This document shows positions 52,368-63,000 of a stretch of DNA of 64,000 nucleotides, one piece after another. The position numbers and the translations under genes were made by a program. Under the pieces are notes generated by a model, which was not told the DNA's origin, ran no database searches, and saw nothing but the letters and a program-made list of their open reading frames with translations. The stretch comes from Bryobacterales bacterium. GTDB lineage: Bacteria > Acidobacteriota > Terriglobia > Bryobacterales > Bryobacteraceae. Numbering within the stretch: position 1 is the first letter of the stretch; each line of letters opens with the position of its first letter. The stretch covers positions 62,001 through 126,000 of the forward strand of contig JADLDI010000061.1 of assembly GCA_020846745.1 (NCBI GenBank). Direction: 5' to 3'.

Positions 52368-52419
52368 GCGATTGGTTGTGGTGAAAATGGGCGAAGAGGC
52401 CGAAAGGGGAGAGACGATG

Positions 52420-53631
52420 TTAGCGGAAGCCGAAGAACAGCTGGCAGACTACGGCGCCGACGAAGGCCATGGACCAGCCCCAGATCAGGAGTTTGCGAAA
52501 TAGAAGGGAACGATCTTCGTGGGGCGGGGCGGCGGCTATGCACATGGCTCCGATGGTGGACAGGGGACTTACGTCGACAAGATGGGCTCCGACGTTGACG
52601 GCGTAGGCGACCATTAGATGATTGCCGCCTAAGCCGGGGACCATGGGGAGAAAGGCGGGCATGACTACGCCGGAGGAGCTGGAGTAGACGGAGATTACAC
52701 CAGTTACTAAGGCCATCATGCCGGGAAGATAGTCGGGGCTGGTGACGCTTTTGAGCATGTTGGTGAAGAGCGACATGCCACCGGTTTTCTCCATGACGGC
52801 GATCAACATGGTTACGCCAGAGACCATCAGCATGACGCCCCAGGGGACGCGCTTCAGGGCGGCTTCTTCATCGGATAGGCGGGCGAGGCTGACGACAGCG
52901 GAAGCGACGAAGGCGGCGATGGCAATGTCGACTTTGAAGAGCATGACCGCGGCGACCAAGGCGAAGGTGATGGCTAGGGTCGCTTTCTGTTTGGCGGTGA
53001 ATGGGGGGATTTGTTCGGCGCTTAGGTGCATGGATTCTTTGCGGAACAGCTTTAGGCCGCCTAGGGCGAAGTAGCCGGCAAAAGCGACGAAGGACTGGGC
53101 GGCGAGGGTGTTCCAGAAGTTGGGCCACTCCATGCCGGCGAGGCCGATGCGGGTCATCAGGTCGCGGGCAATGATGCCGGTGGGAGCGATGGGGGAGAAG
53201 GTGCCGGCGTTGGCTCCGTTGGCGACCATCAAGGTCATGAGGAAAGAGCTGATGCCCATTTCACCGGCGACGGTCATGGCGACGGGACCGAGGAGGGCGG
53301 CGGCGGCGATACCGCCGGGTCCGGCGGCTCCGAAAACCACGGCGAGGAAGAAGAAGACGATGGGGATCAGGCCTTTGCGGCCGCGGGCGAGGACGATGGA
53401 GCGGCGGGCCACCTGGTCGAGCGTGCCGTTAACGGAGGCAAGCGAGAACAGGAACATGGTGGCAAGCAGGGTCAGGAACAGATTGACCGGAAATCCGGCC
53501 ATGACGTTTGTGCCGCGCCCGATGAGGAAGGCGAAGGCGATGGAGAGCAGGCCGACGTTAACCGGCAAGACACAACTGACCACGATGGCCATCAGGAGGG
53601 CCACGATGGAGAGGATTGCCGGACTGGGCAC
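52420..53631 (-). CDS. SLC13/MatC-like dicarboxylate carrier
   Basis: 403 residues and about eleven to twelve hydrophobic spans. The opening IVALLMAIVVSCVLPVNVGL and the loop VANGANAGTFSPIAPTGI, with AAALLGPVAMTVAGEMGISS, match the MatC/ArsB-CitMHS branch of Na+- or H+-coupled dicarboxylate transporters. A second pseudo-repeat motif is VYSSSSGVVMPAFLPMVPGL. Substrate is probably a C4-dicarboxylate or malonate-type acid. The start is a GTG directly abutting the stop of the previous gene (TAG GTG), so it is translationally coupled to the zinc-ribbon protein. This is the last gene of a long minus-strand run. Confidence 0.8.
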   Translation of the reverse strand: MPSPAILSIVALLMAIVVSCVLPVNVGLLSIAFAFLIGRGTNVMAGFPVNLFLTLLATMFLFSLASVNGTLDQVARRSIVLARGRKGLIPIVFFFLAVVFGAAGPGGIAAAALLGPVAMTVAGEMGISSFLMTLMVANGANAGTFSPIAPTGIIARDLMTRIGLAGMEWPNFWNTLAAQSFVAFAGYFALGGLKLFRKESMHLSAEQIPPFTAKQKATLAITFALVAAVMLFKVDIAIAAFVASAVVSLARLSDEEAALKRVPWGVMLMVSGVTMLIAVMEKTGGMSLFTNMLKSVTSPDYLPGMMALVTGVISVYSSSSGVVMPAFLPMVPGLGGNHLMVAYAVNVGAHLVDVSPLSTIGAMCIAAAPPHEDRSLLFRKLLIWGWSMAFVGAVVCQLFFGFR

Positions 53632-54417
53632 CTACTGCGATTCCAGCTGTGTCTCGATTTTGATGAACTGCCAGTCGGGAAGTTCGTAGGCGCGCATGGA
53701 GGTCTTCAACGGGGCGGTGATGTCTTTGCCTTCGAACGCCGCAACGCTGTCGACCTTGACAGGGATGGTGGCGATGGGATCGTCTTTGCCCTGAGCGCGA
53801 AGTGTGACTGTCCCCGTGATGCCGTCGAGCGGCGCCTGGGAATGGTTGATGACCATGAAGCGCACCATGGGTTTGCGCTTTTCTTCGAAGATGCGGATGC
53901 CGGTGATCTCAACGACCTTGGCCAGGTGAACGGAAGTGCCGGCGGCAGCGGCGCCGCCCTTGGTGTTGACTGTGTTTTTGCCCTCGGGGGTTTCGAAAGC
54001 GATGCCTGAGGGGGCGGAACCGGAGGAACCCTTGGGGGCGAGTACGAACTTGTAGAGCAGAGCAAAGGCGGCGATCAAAGCGACGGCAACGCCGACGGTG
54101 ACGAGCCAAGCCGGGGGACCGGGCTTTTGGTAACCATAGGGAGGAGGCGCGTAGCCGGGCGGCGGAGGTGCGTAGCCCTGCTGAGGCGGCGGGTAGGCCT
54201 GTTGAGGAGGAGGATACTGCGCCTGGGGTTGCGGATACGCCTGCGGCTGAGCCTGTGGGGGCGGCGCGGGCGCATAAGTAGAGGTGGGCGCAGCGTGCGG
54301 GGGTGGAGGCGCTCCGGCTTTCGCCTGTTGCGCGGCCTGACGCTCAGCGCAGGTGGGACATTCGCTGTAGGACGGCGGAACCTCTGAGCCGCATTGCGGA
54401 CAGATCCAGGTGAACAT
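53632..54417 (-). CDS. Zinc-ribbon, Pro-rich single-span membrane protein
   Basis: 261 residues. The N-terminus is a zinc ribbon with CPQC and CPTC (residues 6-9 and 20-23). Then come about 70 residues rich in Pro, Gln, Tyr and Ala with repeated YPPPQQ-like units, one membrane helix (PAWLVTVGVAVALIAAFALL), and an outer beta-rich domain of about 115 residues that begins VHLAKVVEITGIRIFEEKRK. Such layout occurs in DUF3426-like and related proteins that may sit near the divisome or secretion apparatus. The function is unknown. It lies 9 bases from the Gfo/Idh gene and abuts the carrier gene. Confidence 0.7.
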   Translation of the reverse strand: MFTWICPQCGSEVPPSYSECPTCAERQAAQQAKAGAPPPPHAAPTSTYAPAPPPQAQPQAYPQPQAQYPPPQQAYPPPQQGYAPPPPGYAPPPYGYQKPGPPAWLVTVGVAVALIAAFALLYKFVLAPKGSSGSAPSGIAFETPEGKNTVNTKGGAAAAGTSVHLAKVVEITGIRIFEEKRKPMVRFMVINHSQAPLDGITGTVTLRAQGKDDPIATIPVKVDSVAAFEGKDITAPLKTSMRAYELPDWQFIKIETQLESQ

Positions 54418-54426
54418 TTAGCTCCT

Positions 54427-55506
54427 CTACTTTAACTGTACGGCTTTCCAGGCCTTGGAGTTACTGGAATGTTGAACGGCGGCAAGAACTTGCTCGACTT
54501 GGAGAGCGTCGTCGAAATCGGGGCGAAAGCGAAGGCCCGCGTGCAGGGCTTCGAGAAACTCGCCGAGGGCGGCGATGAAAGTGTGTTCGTAGCCGACGAT
54601 GTGGCCGGGTTTCCAGAAACGGTTGTCGTTGACGAGCAGGTTGCGGAAACCCTGGAGTTCGCGATCGTCAGTGGCGTCGGCGAATTCGAGGCGGTTCATG
54701 TCTTCGAGATTGAAGCGGACGGCTCCGCGGGCGCCGTGGAGTTCGAAGGCATTGCGGTTCTTGAAACCGGTGGCAAAGCGAGTGGCTTCGAGGGTGCCGA
54801 CGCTCCCGTTGGCGAAGCGAACCAGCACGAGAGTGGCGTCGTCCACCTGGCGATTGGCGGCGAAGGTGTGCTGCATCGCCGAAACCTCAGCGATGGGACC
54901 GTTGAGGTACAGGGCAAGATCGACGGCATGGGACAGGATATCGCCGAGGACGCCGGAACCGGCCTGGGCGGGATCGGTTTTCCAGGAGGGCGGGCGAGAT
55001 GGGTCGTTCCCCCATTCCTGACAATAGAAGCCGCGGTAGTGGAAGGGAGCGCCGATGCGGTTCTGATCGATGAGGCGGCGAGTGAAGGCGACGGAAGGGA
55101 CACGGCGGTAGTTGAACCAGACCATGTTGGGCTTGCCGCGGACGGCTTGCGCCATGCGGCGGGCGTCGTCGACAGAGGTGGCGAGAGGCTTTTCGCAGAG
55201 GACGATCTTCCCTGCCCCGGCGGCAGCGAGGGCTACTTCGGAGTGGAGGTAATTGGGAAGGGCGATATTGACGATGTCGATATCGAGGCGGTCCATAACA
55301 GCGCGCCAGTCGGTAGCCGTTTCACGCCAACCCCAACGGGCGGCCATGCGCTGGAGGTTTTCGGGGTTGCGGCCGCAGATGAGGGCGAGGTCCAGATCGT
55401 ACGGTGTGTCGAAGAAATGGTTGACCTGGTGGAAGGCGTTGGAATGCGCACGTCCCATGGAGCCCTGTCCGATAAGGGCGACCCGGAGACGCTGTTTGGC
55501 GCTCAT
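54427..55506 (-). CDS. Gfo/Idh/MocA family oxidoreductase, cytoplasmic
   Basis: 359 residues without a signal peptide. The NAD-binding motif is [20 protein letters not shown] and the EKP motif [10 protein letters not shown]; the substrate-side [20 protein letters not shown] carries the conserved Asp and His used by inositol-type dehydrogenases. It probably oxidises an inositol- or sugar-like alcohol with NAD. It overlaps accC by 4 bases, so it is translated with a fatty-acid synthesis enzyme, which is an odd pairing that may reflect only operon packing. Confidence 0.9.
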   Translation of the reverse strand: MSAKQRLRVALIGQGSMGRAHSNAFHQVNHFFDTPYDLDLALICGRNPENLQRMAARWGWRETATDWRAVMDRLDIDIVNIALPNYLHSEVALAAAGAGKIVLCEKPLATSVDDARRMAQAVRGKPNMVWFNYRRVPSVAFTRRLIDQNRIGAPFHYRGFYCQEWGNDPSRPPSWKTDPAQAGSGVLGDILSHAVDLALYLNGPIAEVSAMQHTFAANRQVDDATLVLVRFANGSVGTLEATRFATGFKNRNAFELHGARGAVRFNLEDMNRLEFADATDDRELQGFRNLLVNDNRFWKPGHIVGYEHTFIAALGEFLEALHAGLRFRPDFDDALQVEQVLAAVQHSSNSKAWKAVQLK

Positions 55507-56858
55507 GCGGCGGCGGGGGCGGATTCCATGCGGTTGAGGAAGTGGGTATCGAGGCGCCCGGCAACGAAGTCGGGATGGGCAAGGATGCGCTGGTGGAGCG
55601 GGATGGAGGTGTAGATACCTTCGACCACGAACATCTCAAGCGCACGGCGCATGCGGACGATGGCTTCGTCGCGCGTGGCGCCGTAGGCGATCAGTTTGGC
55701 GACGAGCGAATCGTAGTAGGGCGGGATGACGCCATCGGTGTAAGCAGCCGTGTCGACGCGGATGCCGATGCCGCCGGGGAGGTTGAGTCCGGTGATGCGG
55801 CCGGGGGAGGGGGTGAATTTTTCCGGGTGCTCGGCATTGATGCGGCACTCGATGGCGTGGCCGCGAATGGTGATGTCGGGCGGGAGAATGCGCGAGAGCT
55901 TTTCGCCGTAAGCAACGAGGATCTGGCTCCGGACGAGGTCGATACCGGTGATCATCTCAGTAACCGGATGTTCGACCTGGATGCGTGCGTTGACTTCGAT
56001 GAAGTAGAGCGAGCCGGTTTCGTCCATCAGGAATTCGACAGTGCCGGCGTTGGAGTAGCCGACATCGGAGAGGGCGCGGGCGAGCCGCTCGGCGGTTTCC
56101 TTACGCAGGGCGGGTGAGACGGCGGGCGACGGCGCTTCTTCCACCAGTTTCTGATGGCGGCGCTGGATGGAGCATTCGCGTTCGCCGAGGACACGGACAT
56201 CGCCATGCTCGTCGCCAATCACCTGGAATTCGATGTGGCGCGGGGCGCGGATGAATTTTTCGATGTAGACGTCGGAATTGGAGAATGCGCCTTCGGCTTC
56301 CTGTTGGGCTTGGGAGAGCAGATTCGGCAGGTCAGCCGGATTGTCGACGGCACGCATACCGCGGCCGCCACCACCGGCCGACGCTTTGACGAGCACAGGG
56401 TAGCCGATGCGTTCCGCGACTTCAGCGGCTTCTTCGGGGGTGCGGACGATGCCTTCCGAGCCGGGCAGGATGGGGATGCCGGCCGATTTCATGGCGCTGC
56501 GGGCCTGCTGCTTGAGGCCCATCATGCGGGTGACGTCGGGGCGAGGGCCAATAAATTTGATACCGCTTTCTTCGCACACTTCGGCGAAGTTGGCGTTTTC
56601 GCTCAAGAAGCCGTAGCCAGGGTGGATCGCGTCGACATTAGCGATTTCGGCGGCGCTGATGACGGAGGGGATGTCGAGGTAGCTGCGGGTGCTTTTGGCG
56701 GGGCCGATGCAAATGGCCTCGTCGGCAAAGCGGACATGGAGGGAGTTACGGTCGGCCTCGGAATAGACGGCGACGGTTTTGATGCCCAGGTCTTTACAGG
56801 CGCAGATGACACGCAGGGCGATCTCACCACGATTGGCGATCAGTATTTTCCGGAACAT
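55503..56858 (-). CDS. accC: Acetyl-CoA carboxylase, biotin carboxylase subunit
   Basis: 451 residues. The ATP-grasp glycine loop is [16 protein letters not shown] and the active-site motif [18 protein letters not shown], with the residue corresponding to catalytic arginine in ARIQVEH. The N-terminal start [17 protein letters not shown] is diagnostic. It carboxylates biotin carried by AccB with ATP and bicarbonate, the first half of malonyl-CoA synthesis. It overlaps accB by 1 base and the Gfo/Idh gene by 4. Confidence 0.97.
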   Translation of the reverse strand: MFRKILIANRGEIALRVICACKDLGIKTVAVYSEADRNSLHVRFADEAICIGPAKSTRSYLDIPSVISAAEIANVDAIHPGYGFLSENANFAEVCEESGIKFIGPRPDVTRMMGLKQQARSAMKSAGIPILPGSEGIVRTPEEAAEVAERIGYPVLVKASAGGGGRGMRAVDNPADLPNLLSQAQQEAEGAFSNSDVYIEKFIRAPRHIEFQVIGDEHGDVRVLGERECSIQRRHQKLVEEAPSPAVSPALRKETAERLARALSDVGYSNAGTVEFLMDETGSLYFIEVNARIQVEHPVTEMITGIDLVRSQILVAYGEKLSRILPPDITIRGHAIECRINAEHPEKFTPSPGRITGLNLPGGIGIRVDTAAYTDGVIPPYYDSLVAKLIAYGATRDEAIVRMRRALEMFVVEGIYTSIPLHQRILAHPDFVAGRLDTHFLNRMESAPAAA

Positions 56859-57319
56859 CAGAGTGGCCGGATGGAGAACAGAGCTTCGCCGTATTCGACG
56901 GGGCGGCCGTTTTCGACGAGCCGGGCGACGATGACGCCGGACGTTTCCGCTTCGATTTCGTTCATCAGCTTCATCGATTCGATAATGCAGAGCACCTGGC
57001 CCACTTGCACGGTGTCGCCGGGTTTGACGAAGGCCGGAGAACCGGGGCTGGGCGATTCATAGAAGGTGCCGACGATGGGCGCCTTGACGAGCGCGATCGA
57101 CGGGTCGGCTCCGCTGGCGGGCCCGGCCGGCGAAGACGCGGAGGGCTGAGGGCTGGACGCAGTAGTCGACGCGTTGTAGGGCGGCAGGACAACTTCATGC
57201 TGAGTGGCAACGGCAGCACGGCGGATCCAGACGCGGTTGCCCTGGCGTTCCACTTCGAGCTCCGCCACTCCGGTCTCGTTTGCGAGGTCGATTAGTTGTT
57301 TAATTTCTTCAATTGTCAT
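56858..57319 (-). CDS. accB: Acetyl-CoA carboxylase, biotin carboxyl carrier protein
   Basis: 153 residues. The biotinyl lysine is K117 in [14 protein letters not shown]. The N-terminal part is the usual helical segment ([20 protein letters not shown]), then a Pro/Ala/Ser linker, then the lipoyl-like domain beginning [16 protein letters not shown], all at normal length. It is between the M24 peptidase gene (6-base gap) and accC (1-base overlap). Confidence 0.96.
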   Translation of the reverse strand: MTIEEIKQLIDLANETGVAELEVERQGNRVWIRRAAVATQHEVVLPPYNASTTASSPQPSASSPAGPASGADPSIALVKAPIVGTFYESPSPGSPAFVKPGDTVQVGQVLCIIESMKLMNEIEAETSGVIVARLVENGRPVEYGEALFSIRPL

Positions 57320-57325
57320 TGGAGG

Positions 57326-58399
57326 TCAAATGACCAGCAGTTCTTTTGAGGTTGGCGTAAGGACCTGGCAGCCTCTGTCGGTAACAAGGACAGTGTCTTC
57401 GATGCGAATGCCGCCTTTCGCTTCCACGTAGACGCCGGGTTCGACCGTGATGGCCATGCCGGTGCGCAGGACGGATTTATCGGTGCGCCCGAGGCGGGGC
57501 ATTTCGTGGATGTCGAGACCGAGGCCGTGTCCGGTGGAGTGGGTGAAGAAGCGGTCCAGTTGCCGTGTGGCCAGAGTTCGGCGGGCGACGCGATCGACTG
57601 CGGCGGCGCGTACGTTATTTCGTATTGCATCGATAGCGGCAAGCTGGGCATCGAGAACAGAACGGTAAAGCTGCTTGGTTCTCCGATCGGGTTCGCCGAG
57701 GTGCAGCATGCGAGTCATATCACTCGCATACCCCTCGACCTGCGAACCCATATCTATCAATAGTAGCTCATTGTTTTCGAGCGTCTTAGAGGAGGGCCGG
57801 GCGTGCGGGAGGGCGGTGTTGGGTCCGGCAGCAACGATGGTTTCGAAGGCGGGACCTTCGGCTCCAAGGAGACGCATCTGATGATCGATTTCGGCGGCAA
57901 CGTCCTGTTCCGTAATACCGGGTTTGATGCGGGCGACGGTGTTCGCGAAGGCCTGGGAGTTGAGGTCGACGGAGCGGCGGATGACATCGATTTCTTCCGG
58001 CGATTTGATGGAGCGGAGGGTTTCGACGAGTGAGGCGGTGGAGATGAGGCGCGTGGATTTGGGCAGGGCGGCGCGGTAGCGGTTGTAGTCGTGAACGGTG
58101 AGGTGCGCGGCTTCGATGCCGAGGTGGCGCGGGGCGAGTTTGTTGAGCAGGGCTTCGACGGTGGGGAGCGGTTTGGGCGAGACCTTGGCGCGGCAATCGA
58201 CCTGTTGACGGACCTGGATGTCGTACCGCGGGTCCGTAACGATGGTGGCGTTGTCCGGTTCGACGATGAGGAAGGCCGAAGATCCGGTGAAGCCGGTGAG
58301 ATAGCGGATGTTCTTGAGCGAGGTCACCAACAGGGCGTCGATCTTTGCTTCGGCGAAGCGTTGGGCGAGTTGCTCGCGGCGGGTTTGATGGGCGGACAT
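57326..58399 (-). CDS. Xaa-Pro aminopeptidase/dipeptidase, M24 family
   Basis: 357 residues. The creatinase-like N-domain is followed by the M24 metal site: LLIDMGSQVEGYASDMTRML (two Asp), FTHSTGHGLGLDIHEMP (His), ITVEPGVYVE (Glu) and IRIEDTVLV (Glu). Two manganese or cobalt ions are expected. It cleaves the first residue when proline is second. The usual companion of this enzyme upstream of accB, elongation factor P (efp), is missing here. Confidence 0.92.
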   Translation of the reverse strand: MSAHQTRREQLAQRFAEAKIDALLVTSLKNIRYLTGFTGSSAFLIVEPDNATIVTDPRYDIQVRQQVDCRAKVSPKPLPTVEALLNKLAPRHLGIEAAHLTVHDYNRYRAALPKSTRLISTASLVETLRSIKSPEEIDVIRRSVDLNSQAFANTVARIKPGITEQDVAAEIDHQMRLLGAEGPAFETIVAAGPNTALPHARPSSKTLENNELLLIDMGSQVEGYASDMTRMLHLGEPDRRTKQLYRSVLDAQLAAIDAIRNNVRAAAVDRVARRTLATRQLDRFFTHSTGHGLGLDIHEMPRLGRTDKSVLRTGMAITVEPGVYVEAKGGIRIEDTVLVTDRGCQVLTPTSKELLVI

Positions 58400-58402
58400 T
58401 CG

Positions 58403-59383
58403 TTAGGCTGAGGCGGCAGTGTCGAGCAGCAGTTTGCCTGAGGTTTTGCGCGAGGCGAGGTCGACTTGGGCCTGGGCAGCGTCGGCGAGGGGGTAGGTCT
58501 GCTCGATTTGCAATTTGAGCTTACCGGCGGCGATCCAACCGAGTACATCGCTGGCGCGCCAGAGGAGTTCGTCGCGGGTGGAGGCGTGATGGGCGAGAGT
58601 GGGGCGCGTAAGGAACAGCGATCCCTTTGCGTTCAAGGTAAGAGGGGAGACGGGCGGAACGGGTCCGCTGGCGTTGCCGAAGGAGACCATAAGGCCGCGG
58701 GGGCGGAGGGAGTCGAGACTTTTTTCAAAGGTGGATGCGCCGACAGAGTCGTACACAACATCGACACCTTTGCCATTGGTGATGCGCTTCACTTCGGCGG
58801 CAAAGTCCTGTTCGGTGTAGACGATCACGTCGTCGGCGCCGGCTTGCCTGGCGGTTTCGGCTTTGATGGCGGTGCCGCAGGTGCCGATGACGTGCGCGCC
58901 GAGCATCTTGGCCATCTGGACGATCAACTGTCCGGTGCCACCGGCGGCAGCGTGGACGAGACAGGTTTCGCCCATCCTGAGCGGCCAGGTGGAGTGGGTG
59001 AGATAGTGGGCGGTCATGCCCTGGAGCATGGCGGCGGCGGCGGTAGGGAAGTCGACGCCTGCGGGGATCTTGACGAGTTGCCAGGCGGGGACGACGGCGA
59101 ATTCGGCGTAGGATCCGCGGGCCATCGCGTAGGCGACACGGTCGCCCTTGGCGACTTCCGTTACGCCATCGCCGACGGCTTCCACGACGCCTGCGCCTTC
59201 CATACCGATGGAGAAGGGCGGGTCGGCCTTGTAGAGACCGGTACGGAAGTAGATATCGATGAAGTTAACGCCCGAGTTATGGAGTTTGACGAGCGCCTGG
59301 CCGGGTCCGGCGACGGGTACGTCGATGGTGTCGAGGCTGAGTGCTTCAGGACCACCGGGGGTGTGAACGCGGATAGCTTTCAT
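58403..59383 (-). CDS. Quinone oxidoreductase, zeta-crystallin type
   Basis: 326 residues from the ATG at 59383 (MKAIRVHTPGGPEAL), which overlaps the previous gene's stop by 4 bases; the frame to 59551 is an extension into that gene. The medium-chain dehydrogenase/reductase fold shows MEGAGVVEAVGDGV, then the NADPH loop VHAAAGGTGQLIVQMAKM, and no catalytic zinc cysteines. It reduces quinones or enones with NADPH and belongs to the cytoplasm. It ends 3 bases before the M24 peptidase gene. Confidence 0.9.
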   Translation of the reverse strand: MKAIRVHTPGGPEALSLDTIDVPVAGPGQALVKLHNSGVNFIDIYFRTGLYKADPPFSIGMEGAGVVEAVGDGVTEVAKGDRVAYAMARGSYAEFAVVPAWQLVKIPAGVDFPTAAAAMLQGMTAHYLTHSTWPLRMGETCLVHAAAGGTGQLIVQMAKMLGAHVIGTCGTAIKAETARQAGADDVIVYTEQDFAAEVKRITNGKGVDVVYDSVGASTFEKSLDSLRPRGLMVSFGNASGPVPPVSPLTLNAKGSLFLTRPTLAHHASTRDELLWRASDVLGWIAAGKLKLQIEQTYPLADAAQAQVDLASRKTSGKLLLDTAASA

Positions 59384-59994
59384 GATGGTGAGGTGCGCAG
59401 TCGAAGAGCGCGGCGCAGATGCACCGCACCAGCGTAGAGTAACAAATACGCGAGGGTGAATGGGAAGAGAAAGAGGCGGGCGAGGGTGCGGACGGCTCCG
59501 CTGCCGGCGAGTCCGGCGCGGAAAAGGAAGAAGTGGCGGACGGTCTTCCAATTGGAGTAGTCAAGCCAGAAGTAATCGCCGTTTTCGTTGAGGATGAAGA
59601 TCTTGGCGGGGACTTGGGCGAGAAGCGCCCATTTCCACTTGGTCATGATCGGCTCGCCGGAGCAGACGATGCCGAAGACGGTGTAGCGGCGGGTCTTGAG
59701 TTCGGCAAAGAGCTTGGAGCGGCCGGCGCCGCCGGGATAGTCAGTGACTCGGAAAACTTCGCCACGGTCGGCGCGGAAGGTCTTGGGTAGGCCGGCGTAG
59801 CAGGTGACGAGGTCGAAGCGCATGTTGGGGTAGAGGTCGTAGAGACCGTTCAACATGTCTTCGACGAGGTAACGCGAGCCGCTTTCAACCATGAGGACAC
59901 GGTCGAATGGGGGGATCGCCTGGGAGAAGAGGAGTCGGGACACTGGCGATTTCAGGGTAGCGTATCGGGGGGGCCGGATTGAATAAGGTGGCAT
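59380..59994 (-). CDS. Conserved hypothetical protein with C-terminal membrane helix
   Basis: 204 residues from ATG 59994. A GTG at 59943 (VSRLLFSQAIPPFDRVLMVE) is an equally plausible start and has a weak promoter-like TTCAAT-18-TACCCT above it. Longer frames to 60024 look non-coding. The core reads DRVLMVESGSRYLVEDMLNG, LVTCYAGLPKTF, then KIFILNENGDYFWLDYSNW, and the end has hydrophobic stretches (LFLFPFTLAYLLLYAGAV). The layout suggests a Rossmann-like, membrane-tethered protein like those next to glycosyltransferases. I do not recognise the family. It is the first gene of the operon that includes accBC. Confidence 0.65.
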   Translation of the reverse strand: MPPYSIRPPRYATLKSPVSRLLFSQAIPPFDRVLMVESGSRYLVEDMLNGLYDLYPNMRFDLVTCYAGLPKTFRADRGEVFRVTDYPGGAGRSKLFAELKTRRYTVFGIVCSGEPIMTKWKWALLAQVPAKIFILNENGDYFWLDYSNWKTVRHFFLFRAGLAGSGAVRTLARLFLFPFTLAYLLLYAGAVHLRRALRLRTSPS

Positions 59995-60045
59995 GGATTT
60001 TGCGGGCGGACGCGGGCGGTGCACGGGTTTGGCTTGGGAGGGCTT

Positions 60046-63000
60046 CTAGAAGACGACCTTCAGGGCCAGTTGCCCGATGCGCGGATCATACGCGCTGGTG
60101 ATTCTTCCAAACTGCGGACTGGTCAGCGTCGTATTGGGACCACCGAGCCGCGTATGGTTGAAGAGGTTGAAGAACTCGCCGCGGAACTGTAACCGCATTC
60201 CCTCAAGAATTTGAAACTCCTTGAACAAGGAGTAGTCCGTATTCCAAGCCCCCGGCGCGCGCAACGTGTTGCGCCCGAGCTGCCCGATGGTGCCGATCGC
60301 GTTCTGCTTGAACGCGGCCTTGTCGAACCAGGCCAATATCTGATCGCCGCGGGACCGGCCGGACGGCAGTTCCCAGGCTTGTCCCGTGAGGTCCACACGA
60401 TTGCTGCCGACTCCGGTGAGCGCGTTATCGACGCCGCTGAAGATGGTGATCGGCGTGCCCGACTGTGCAGTGAAGATGAAGTTGCTTTGCCACCCGCCGG
60501 CGATGGCGCGCAGCACGGCGTTGCGGCCGTTGAGCCGCGGGTGCTCCACAATGCCCGACACGACCAGCCGCTGCGGCGTATCGAAGTCGGAAAGGCCTCG
60601 GTTGTTGTTGAAGTTGAACGGATCGGGTCCGGCGGAATTGCCTTCGATGGTTGCGTAGGACGAGATATCGGTGGACTTTGAAATCGTATAGTTACCCAGA
60701 ATGCTAAACCCGTGACTGAAGCGTTTTTGTACGGTGAACTGCACGGACTGATACTTCGACCATCCTGTCGCCTGGCCGACCTGTAGCGGACCGATCGGCT
60801 GATATGGCCGCCGCTGATTGTAGTTGGCCGCGGTTGCGCCGGGCGCATAGATCGCCGGGTTCACCTCCGGCGAATGTAACAGCTTTGTCCCTTTCGACCC
60901 GACATAAGCCGCGCGAACGAGTAAGTCGCCGGTCAGTTGCCGCTCCACGACAAAGTTCCAGTTCTGCATATACCCGACGCGCATGTTATTGCCGGGAATG
61001 GCCCATGTGCCATAAGCCGGGAATACGAAATCGCGCCCCGGCACGACGGGTGTGGGATCGAGCACTTCCGTGCCTGCATAGGGATTGGAAAGCTGGTAGG
61101 GCCCGTTCAGCAGCGACTGTCTAACAAAGGGCGCACCGGCGGCCGTCCGGTTGTTGAAGATGCTCATGTAGCTGTCGAAGAAAATGCCGTAGGCGGAACG
61201 GATGACGGTCCGCGGCGCGATTTGGTAGGCGAACCCGGCGCGCGGGGCGAACGTGTTCCACTGGGTGGGAATGATGCGGTCCTCGAACCCCTTGTCGCCC
61301 AGGAACATCAGCCCGGCGGGCGCGTTCGGATAGACCGTGGATTGCTGTCCCGGGACCCAGCTCATGCGCTTCCGATAGGCTTCGTTGATATCGAAGCGCG
61401 GGTCCCAGCGCATGCCGAGGTTGACGGTCAGTTTGGGCGACAGCCGGATGTCGTCCTGCACAAACACGCCCATGCTCCAGTTGTAGATCCGGCTGCTCCA
61501 GAACGACTGCTGCCGCCAGGACGCGCCGACACCCAACAGGAACTCTCCAAACGCGTTCCCGGCGTTGATCTTGCCGGCATCGCTCAGCAGTTGGCCACTG
61601 AAGCTGGCCGTACCGCCGCTCAGCCAATAGGAAGCAATGTCCAAACGGTAGCGCTTCACGTCGCCCCCAATCCGCAAACTGTGCTTGCCGCGGGCATAGC
61701 TGACTGTGTTGGCAATCTGGTAGGTGGCCTGCGGACTGTAATAGCCGAGCCCCAAACTAATGCCCGACCAGTTGGAGATACCCAAATCCATGGTCGCGAA
61801 CCCGGGGATGGCCTGCGTGCGCGCACCCAGTTTCGCGAAGGAAAGGTCTAAGTCGGCGGGCGGCGCGGCCTTCGGTGTCGTCTGGTGGAAGGTGGCCTGG
61901 AAATCGTTCACCAGGCGAGCCGTGAGGGTGTAACTGTGATTGGCGGTGATATGCGTTGCGGCCCCGAACTGGCCCGCCGAAACATAAGTGAGATTCCCCG
62001 GCAGATACACCCAGGGGCGGTCGTAATTGAGCCAGAACACGCGCCCGGACAGGCGTTGCTTTGAAGTCAGCATCTGGTCGATTCTCGCGATGATCTGCTC
62101 GTCGTCGGTCTTTGTGACGGGGGTACCGAACCGGTATTCGTAATTCGAGCTGGCCGAGGCGGGAATGAAGTCGAGTAACTTCCGCGAAACGGGATCGAAG
62201 CGGCCGGCCGGTATCCGGTTATTCGGGAAATAGCCACCCGTCAACGGGTCGTGAATGGCGCCGACGCCGTTCGGCTGCAGCCAGGCCGATAAGTCGCCCT
62301 GCTTCATCGCTTCGCTTGGCAGGATTCGGAGGGCCCCCGGGGTGGCCACACGCTGCTTTGTCCCCTGATACGAAAAGAAGAAGAAAGTCTTGTCCTTTCC
62401 GTTGTACTTCGGCAGAATCACCGGACCGCCGAGGGTGAATCCGTACTGGTTCCGCTTGAGCGAATCGCGCCCCGAAAAGAAGTTACCAGCATTCAGTTTG
62501 TAGTTGCGGATGAAATCGAACGCGGTACCGTGGAAGGCGTTCGTGCCCGACCGTGTGACCACGTTGACCACGCCGCCCACGTTGCGCCCGTATTGTGCAT
62601 CGAACGTGCTGGTTTGAATGCTGAACTCCTGCACGGCGTCCGGGTTCGGATAGGGCTCGGCGATGTTGGTATAGCCGTCGTTGTTGTCGGCGTTATCCAG
62701 GAGGAAATTCGTGGCATTGCCGCGCGATCCGTTGATCGACACGGGCACGTGATAGGCGCCGGTGGCAATGGTGTTGATCTGCAGTGTGCCGCCGGTGGCC
62801 CCACGGTCCGACACGCCCGCGTTGAGCGCCATCAACTGCAGCACGTTGCGCCCGTTCAAAGGCAGGTCGACAATACGCCGGCTGTCCACCACCTGCACTA
62901 AGGTTGAGGTGGTGGTCTGCACGAGCGCCGCGTCGGCCTGCACGGTTACCTGCTCGGCCGCGGCGGTCGGCTTCAAAGCCGCGCTCACGTCGATGGTGGT

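Noticed and set aside
54469..55614. 381-residue plus-strand frame
   Set aside because: Antisense to the Gfo/Idh gene; its reading is typical of a GC-rich mirror frame.
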